Positions 58,794 to 64,000 of a stretch of 64,000 bases of DNA are shown here, in pieces. The stretch's first letter is position 1. Each line of letters starts with the position of its first letter. The notes under the pieces are model-generated. The model was not told the origin of the DNA, made no database searches, and was given only the letters and a program-made list of their open reading frames with translations. The stretch is from Heloderma charlesbogerti (Eukaryota > Chordata > Lepidosauria > Squamata > Helodermatidae), in the NCBI GenBank assembly GCA_026122225.1, contig JANEZZ010001898.1, positions 372,001-436,000 of the forward strand, given 5' to 3'. The position numbers and the translations under genes were made by a program.

Positions 58794-59784
58794 GAAGGCC
58801 AGAAAAATACTGCAAATACTGTTCCACATAGCAAGTTGTGCTTATGGTGAAATTTGAGGTGAATATGGTGGCACCTGCTTTGGCAAAGTATCAGAGGAAT
58901 TTTATGGAAAGCTAGATGAGTTTTGATCAGATAATCAAAATATTTCAGAACATTTGATAAGCTCTGTTTTAAATTGATCATAGTAAAGACTATTTGCACA
59001 GTGTATATAAACACACACACACACACACGCACATTCTGCACTTGGATTGATCAAGAAAAAGTAAGCCTTGTTGAGCAGTGTTACAAGATATTTACAAGTA
59101 TTTAAATGCCTTCCCTTGGTATTCATGAGGGTCACATTACTCACCCTTGACAAGAAAGGAGACATTTAATCAGAAACGTAATAAAATAGAACTTCCATTG
59201 CTGTGCTCCTAATGCTCCTTTGCTGATGTATTCTTCCATCGCAGTAAAATCCACAATAAATTAAACAATGAGGCATATTTTAAAATCTTCCAGGTACCAT
59301 GTTTAATTTTAAGATGATGACTTTTCATAAATTAGAGATGCAAAAACAAAATACTTTTAAAATAGCCATCTATTTGGGCATAGTTCCAGTCTGGAAATGT
59401 GATGTAGGCTATGGACACTTGAGAGACATGGCAGCTTTCTTATGGTATAATGATCAGAGAGTGGACTTTCAGTCATAAGATAAGACAGGGGTCAAGAACC
59501 TCAGGCCCAAGGGCCAAATCTGGTACACTTGGGGTCCCCATCTGGACCTCTGAGGATAAATCTAGGGATGGCTACTAGTCATGAAAGCTATAGAGAACCT
59601 TCATGTTCAGGGCAGTATGGCCCTGAATAGCACTTGCAACATCAGGAGAGAGCTAAGTGGGCTTCTGCTGGTGGGCTTCCCAGAAAAAAACAAAGAAGCA
59701 GGATGCTGGACCATATAGACCTTTGGTTCTTCTTATTCTGTTACATTCTTCCCCCTATTTCCAAAGGAGCATCCATGTAACTTT
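58794..59784. other. Unassigned intergenic sequence
   Basis: (AC)n at about 59009-59030. GACAGGGGTCAAGAACCTCAGGCCCAAGGG at 59486 looks like another hAT-type left end without a partner. Otherwise nothing seen. Confidence 0.45.
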
Positions 59785-59845
59785 GTTGCAGCAACAATAA
59801 CAAAGAGTCTTGTAGCACCTTAAAGACTAACACATTAATTATGAT
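59785..59845 (-). mobile_element. Penelope-like 3' fragment
   Basis: In reverse TTAATGTGTTAGTCTTTAAGGTGCTACAAGACTCTTTGTTATTGTTGC, the same 3' phrase as at 55000-55075. Confidence 0.6.
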
Positions 59846-59870
59846 ATGTGTCTACACTGTTCCTTTAAAG

Positions 59871-60007
59871 CATGGGTGAGCAACTTGTGGCTCTCCAGGT
59901 GTTTTGGCTTACAATTCCCACCATGGCCTAAACATTGGATATGCTGGTTAGGGCTGATGGGAGCTGTAGGCCAAAAGGTCAGGAGGGCCACAAGTTGTCC
60001 ACCCCTG
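59871..60007. mobile_element. Small hAT MITE, complete (137 bp)
   Basis: Inverted termini CATGGGTGAGCAACTTGTGGC and, reversed, CAGGGGTGGACAACTTGTGGC match in 17 or 18 of 21 bases. The flanking duplication CTTTAAAG is perfect (59863-59870 and 60008-60015). Other members are 55076-55994 (split), 60666-60799 and 49590-49700. Confidence 0.9.
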
Positions 60008-60665
60008 CTTTAAAGGGTTTTTGTTTTACAATTCTCAGGTCAGCCCAGGGACCAGGCCACCACAGCATAGCTCCTTCCTGTGCCCCTGGGGTAATGTCAA
60101 TTGTCCAGGTCATGTACCTTTTTCTTTCTAAATAAGATTGGGCAATACCTGCATAGGAACGAGACTGGGCATGGATTTCTCCCACGCTGACCCATGGTTT
60201 CTGATGTTGCCCGAGTGGTGCAGGAATTAGCTGTGCTGCCATGACTCCCAGATCAGGTCATGGCTGGATCATGAAATCCATGTGCTCGATGCGAAGTGGA
60301 GCTGGAGTCATGATTGCTATAGAAGTCAGGGCAAAAGGTCAGGAGGATGGTCTCCTTCAACTTAGTGTTCTACGCTTGTTTTGAAATGAAAAACTCACAA
60401 CTGAGACATCTGAACTGATGCCTATAAACACAGTAATCATGGCCTCGCACACATCCTTAGCTGTTTCCAAGATTCCCCAAACTGCTCCTTGCTTCTTTTA
60501 TGCATCGTTGTGTTATTCTTCTGTCAAGAAAATATACAACTGCCATAAAATATTTAAAATGTAATAAAAGTCAGTTTCAAAAGCAACTGAACACCAAACT
60601 CATATATATCCCAAGGGATGAAATCCAGCATCCATGTTTGCATGTCATGCTTAATCATTCTTTGG
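60008..60665. other. Unassigned intergenic sequence
   Basis: No recognised gene or repeat beyond the duplication octamer at its start. Confidence 0.45.
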
Positions 60666-60799
60666 CAAAAGGGTAGTCAAGTGGTGACCCTCCAGATGTT
60701 GCTGGGCTGCCATCAGCCTTAGCCAGCATGGCCAATGATAAGGGATGAAGGGAGTTGCAGCCCAGCAATATCTGGGCAGCCACAAGTTGCTCACCCCTC
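60666..60799. mobile_element. Small hAT MITE, worn ends
   Basis: CAAAAGGGTAGTCAAGTGGTGACCCTCCAGATGTTGCTGG...GCAATATCTGGGCAGCCACAAGTTGCTCACCCCTC. Inverted ends are visible; flanking octamers do not match. Confidence 0.75.
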
Positions 60800-62889
60800 G
60801 TTTAGTATGATGCGCATGAACAGGAAGGAACCACCATGAAAGTGGCTCACATGCTTCCCCTCCTCTCTCCTCCTTCTGAGAGGTGGGGAAGAGGAGTTCA
60901 GCAAGTCCCCCCCACTCACATTTCTCTACATTTCAGTTTGTTGTCTCATCCACAGCAGGGACTGTGGTTTAGCACAAACTCTGGTCAGTTTCAAAACTGT
61001 CAACTTCAAACATGAGTTATGAAGTGGTCCTCCTTAACTAACCAGAGTGTGTGAAACACTATGATACAAAAGCTAAGAGCAGGCAAAGTGAAAGTAAGAG
61101 CTGACAAAATTCTCCTCCACACTGACTGCACAGGAGAAGGAAAGGGGAGGAGAAGCTTGCAGCAGCTTCTTCATCCTCACACACATCTCACTGACCTTTG
61201 TGGTCAGTGTGGTCACATTTGGAATTTTGAGAGGGTGTTGTGGATGCTCTCACAAAATGGCTACCATGGAAGGGGCACTTATTGATAAAATGGCTGCCAT
61301 ACTGGGCATGAAGAGTCACAAGAGGTGGGGTCTGAGATACAACACCACTGTTTTGAAACACAATAAAGATGGTGCTGGAGGGCAGCCCTTCACTTTGCAG
61401 CATGCCAGCCTCCCCATTTTTTTCCAATAATTAAAAAACCACCTTAAATACAATAAAAATCAAGAGGGGCTGAGAACCTGGCAGGCACCAAAAGAGGAAT
61501 CAGTGGGCCAAGAGGGGTGTCTCCAGGCACATTGGTGGCTACAGGCACCATGATGGAAACCCCGACATGAAATCATTGTGTAGCATGATGTGTGAATGAA
61601 CATGGCCATTGTGTATGAACACTAATGTATGAACACCCCCACTGCTGACTAACTGGGTGTTGTTGTTTTTTATCTGCAGAAAATCAGTGTATTCACCAAC
61701 AAGGCTGATGAAGGTGGTTAGTTGTATAAAATATGATTTGTTTCTTCTTGAATTCATGTTTCTCAAGATAGCAGTGATGTCAGCTGTCTTCTGGAAAGAA
61801 AAAAAGGACAATACTACACAGGTTACTTTGACTCCAGGAGATTGATTTCTGAGCCCTGTGCTTTGTGTTAAATCATTTTTATGAACAAGGAGGCAAAAAG
61901 CTGCTAGTCATTTAGATTAAATCAGATGATTGAAGGCCTTTGGACTTTAAAACTGGTTGTGAAATATGTGAATGTCTGTGCTCGATTTGATGAGGCTGTG
62001 CTCACTGTGTTCAGAGAGGTGTTTCACTTTTATACTTCCATCCTAAAATGACTATGTAGACAGGCACCCCAAAATTGAGTTTTTTCTCTGTGCCAGTGGC
62101 AGTGCCATTGTGAATATGCCATTGTAAATCATTCCAGTATTTTGCTGGGTAAAATCACTGTGGCTTGGAACTAGTGCTGTCACTGTACCAAAAATTTATC
62201 CCACTTTTTTTCTTTCTTTTCTTTTTTTACTATTCTCATTCCGTTGAATAGAAAATAAATTGCTTTCAAAGAGTAATTCAAAGGAGAAGAAAATTTCAGA
62301 GAAATCCTCATGGGTTGGTTTCAGGGTCCTTGTGCTTACCTTACTTATGAGATGGGTGAGTTTGTGTGAGTGTCCTGTCTTTCATTATACAATCATCTCC
62401 CTGGTAGCCTAGCATCCTTGACTTCCTACATTTCAATTAATGCCTAGGGGAAGGCATCATGTCTTTTTCAGATCAGGAAGTGCAGGCAGAATGGGAGGCT
62501 GCAGAAATATTGAGATATGTGTAATAGAAAGAAAACACACACACATGGCACCTCTGGCCACCTTGCTGTGATTAGGTAAGCTCAAAAATACCACCAAAAT
62601 AAATTCAAAATAAATGACAAAATGCCAGGAGAATGAGGTAAAAAAAAACAAAAACATAAACACCTCTTTCATGGGGGAAGAACACTGTCATGAAATTGGG
62701 GGACAGATTTTGGCACAGCACTACCTCCACCTCTTCCCTGGAGGTAGACACAACACTGCTCCAGTCACCTGCTACAGGGCTTTCAGGGAAGCAGCAATAT
62801 TATAAGTGTCTGCATTAGGGGCAAAATGTATTCACAATCACCCCTCAGCAACATAATGTTTGTAGAATCTGGGGAAGGTGCTGAACCTG
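60800..62889. other. Unassigned intergenic sequence
   Basis: About 2 kb with no gene recognised. 61240-61300 has CACAAAATGGCTACC and AAAATGGCTGCC phrases, also seen near 46255, suggesting a dispersed repeat. Confidence 0.4.
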
Positions 62890-62897
62890 GAAGAATG

Positions 62898-63825
62898 TAA
62901 GGATGGCGGAGAATTTCTCCCCGAAAATTCGGGGGGCCGAGCGCCAACGCGTTCGGCCCCCCGAACAAGTTTCGGTGAGAAATCCTCTGCACGCCCCCCG
63001 CACCCCCCCCGGGACGGGACTTACCTTCCCTGAATGTCCCTCCCGGCGGCGGGTCCGGCTGGCGGTTCGTCCGGTGTTCGAGCGGGGCAGAAGCAGCAGC
63101 CGGTCTTTCGACCGGCTGCCGCCCCCGCCATTGCAATCAAAGAAAAAAAAAATACGTCCCCTGATAGGCTACGTGACGATTCATGTAGCCTATCACGGCT
63201 AGATTTGCCAAGTCAGCTGTGATAGGCTACGTGAATCATCACGTAGCCTATCCCGGGTGACTTAAAAAAAAAAAAAAAAAGTGTGTACGGATAATGGCGG
63301 CCCCCATAGGGAGCCGCCATTCCCGTTCCTTATTTGGTGGCTGTAGTCTACGTAAATGTTTACGTAGACTACGGCGAAAATAAGGGCAACGCAAATAGCG
63401 TTGCCCTTATTTTCGCCGTAGTCTACGTAAACATTTACGTAGACGACAGCCACTAAATAAGGAACGCGAATGGCGGCTCCCTATGGGGGCCGCCATTCGC
63501 GTACGCGCTTTTTTTTTTTTTTAAGTCACCCGGGATAGGCTACGTGACGATTCACGTAGCCTATCACGGCTGACTTTGCAGATCTAGCCGTGATAGGCTA
63601 CGTGAATCGTCACGTAGCCTATCAGGGGGCGTGTTTTTTGTTTTTTGTTTACTTTCGCGTTCGAGGCCGGGCGAGGCGACGTGCCTCCTCCCCGGCCTGA
63701 ATTTCGGCCGGGCGAGGCGGGAAGCCTCCTCCCCCCGGCCTGAACTTCACGGGGGGAGCAGCGAAGCGCTCCCCCCCACCGCGAACGGCCTTTGACGACA
63801 GGTAAGCGACTTTCGTCCACCCCTA
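62898..63825. mobile_element. Palindrome-core hAT-type element, best-preserved copy (928 bp)
   Basis: Termini TAAGGATGGCGG...CACCCCTA with the perfect duplication GAAGAATG at 62890-62897 and 63826-63833. The left end has a subterminal dyad at about 62906-62987 (GAGAATTTCTCCCCGAA...TTCGG-GAGAAATCCTC around GGGGGGCCGA and TCGGCCCCCC). The core 63154-63632 is one dyad centred near 63395 with arms of about 235 bp. Each arm contains two TGATAGGCTACGTGA hairpins, an A or T run, an ATGGCGGCCCCCATAGGG palindrome and a TAGTCTACGTAAATG hairpin. Outward donors: GAAG/GTAAGTCC (minus, near 63023) and ACAG/GTAAGCGA (plus, near 63801). The sequence is CpG-rich, unlike its surroundings. Confidence 0.93.
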
Positions 63826-63833
63826 GAAGAATG

Positions 63834-64000
63834 ACATCTAGAGCTGAGCCAAAATGTCTCAGAATACATTTTTTCTCAGAGAAGTCCTAAGATTTTTCTT
63901 TTCTTACCCCCGAGAAATAAAAGGCCACTTTGCAGATTTTCCCCCCAAATTTTATTTGACATTTTTATAGGGGCTGCCTTCCCTCTCCCATTCGCTCCAC
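63834..64000. other. Unassigned sequence at window end
   Basis: No recognised gene or repeat. Confidence 0.5.

Noticed and set aside
27174..63632. Hairpins as bacterial-type terminators or tRNA/miRNA genes
   Set aside because: They occur as multi-copy transposon parts. Some could make hairpin RNA, but nothing in the sequence shows a transcript.

Overview
This is vertebrate nuclear DNA, most likely from a squamate reptile (lizard or snake lineage). The evidence is the mix of retroelements: a BovB/RTE LINE, a CR1 LINE ending in the usual TTCTATGATTCTATG motif, several L2-type LINE fragments, a Penelope-like element with a GIY-YIG endonuclease, a tRNA-headed SINE with a LINE-like tail, and many short hAT-type DNA transposons. 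I recognise no host protein-coding exon, rRNA gene or intact tRNA gene. Every long reading frame I could assign belongs to a mobile element, and all of those are broken. The window looks like intergenic or intronic DNA built up by layered insertions.

The striking content is a family of non-autonomous transposons. I count 14 copies, about 10 kb or 16% of the window. They have short termini (TAGGGATG...CATCCCTA) and 8-bp target-site duplications, which is the hAT signature. I read a duplication directly at ten copies. Their interiors are chains of palindromes built on two hairpin words, TGATAGGCTACGT and TAGTCTACGT, interspersed with palindromes around ATGGCGGC. In the most complete copies (27974-28854, 47446-48416, 62898-63825) the small palindromes are nested in a single dyad with arms of about 230 bp. 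Most copies also carry a consensus-like 5' splice donor near one or both ends, pointing outward. One relative (26730-27197) has the same termini but an unrelated palindromic core. Another core (ATGTTGCATAA) is seen at 15782-16201 and 21733-22187. No transposase for any of these is present here.

Layout: 1-11 kb, L2 scraps, a tandem pair of palindrome elements sharing one duplication sequence, and a foldback. 11-17 kb, several hAT-type elements including a nested pair. 19.6-28.9 kb, the densest cluster, with an L2 split by an insertion and a 5S rRNA-derived piece. 29-33.2 kb, a BovB cut in two places by palindrome elements. 33.3-35.2 kb, a 1.85-kb hAT-like element with internal tandem repeats. 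38.6-41.7 kb, a CR1. 44.8-46.3 kb, an L2 with an intact YADD box. 47.4-48.4 kb, a full-length palindrome element. 51-53.6 kb, smaller hAT elements and a 120-bp direct duplication. 55-56.5 kb, a three-level nest (palindrome element inside a 131-bp MITE inside a Penelope fragment). 59.9-60.8 kb, two more MITEs. 62.9-63.8 kb, the best palindrome copy.

Family names for hAT, BovB, CR1, L2 and Penelope rest on recognised protein motifs, termini and duplications. No database search was possible, so whether the palindrome family is already catalogued is unknown.
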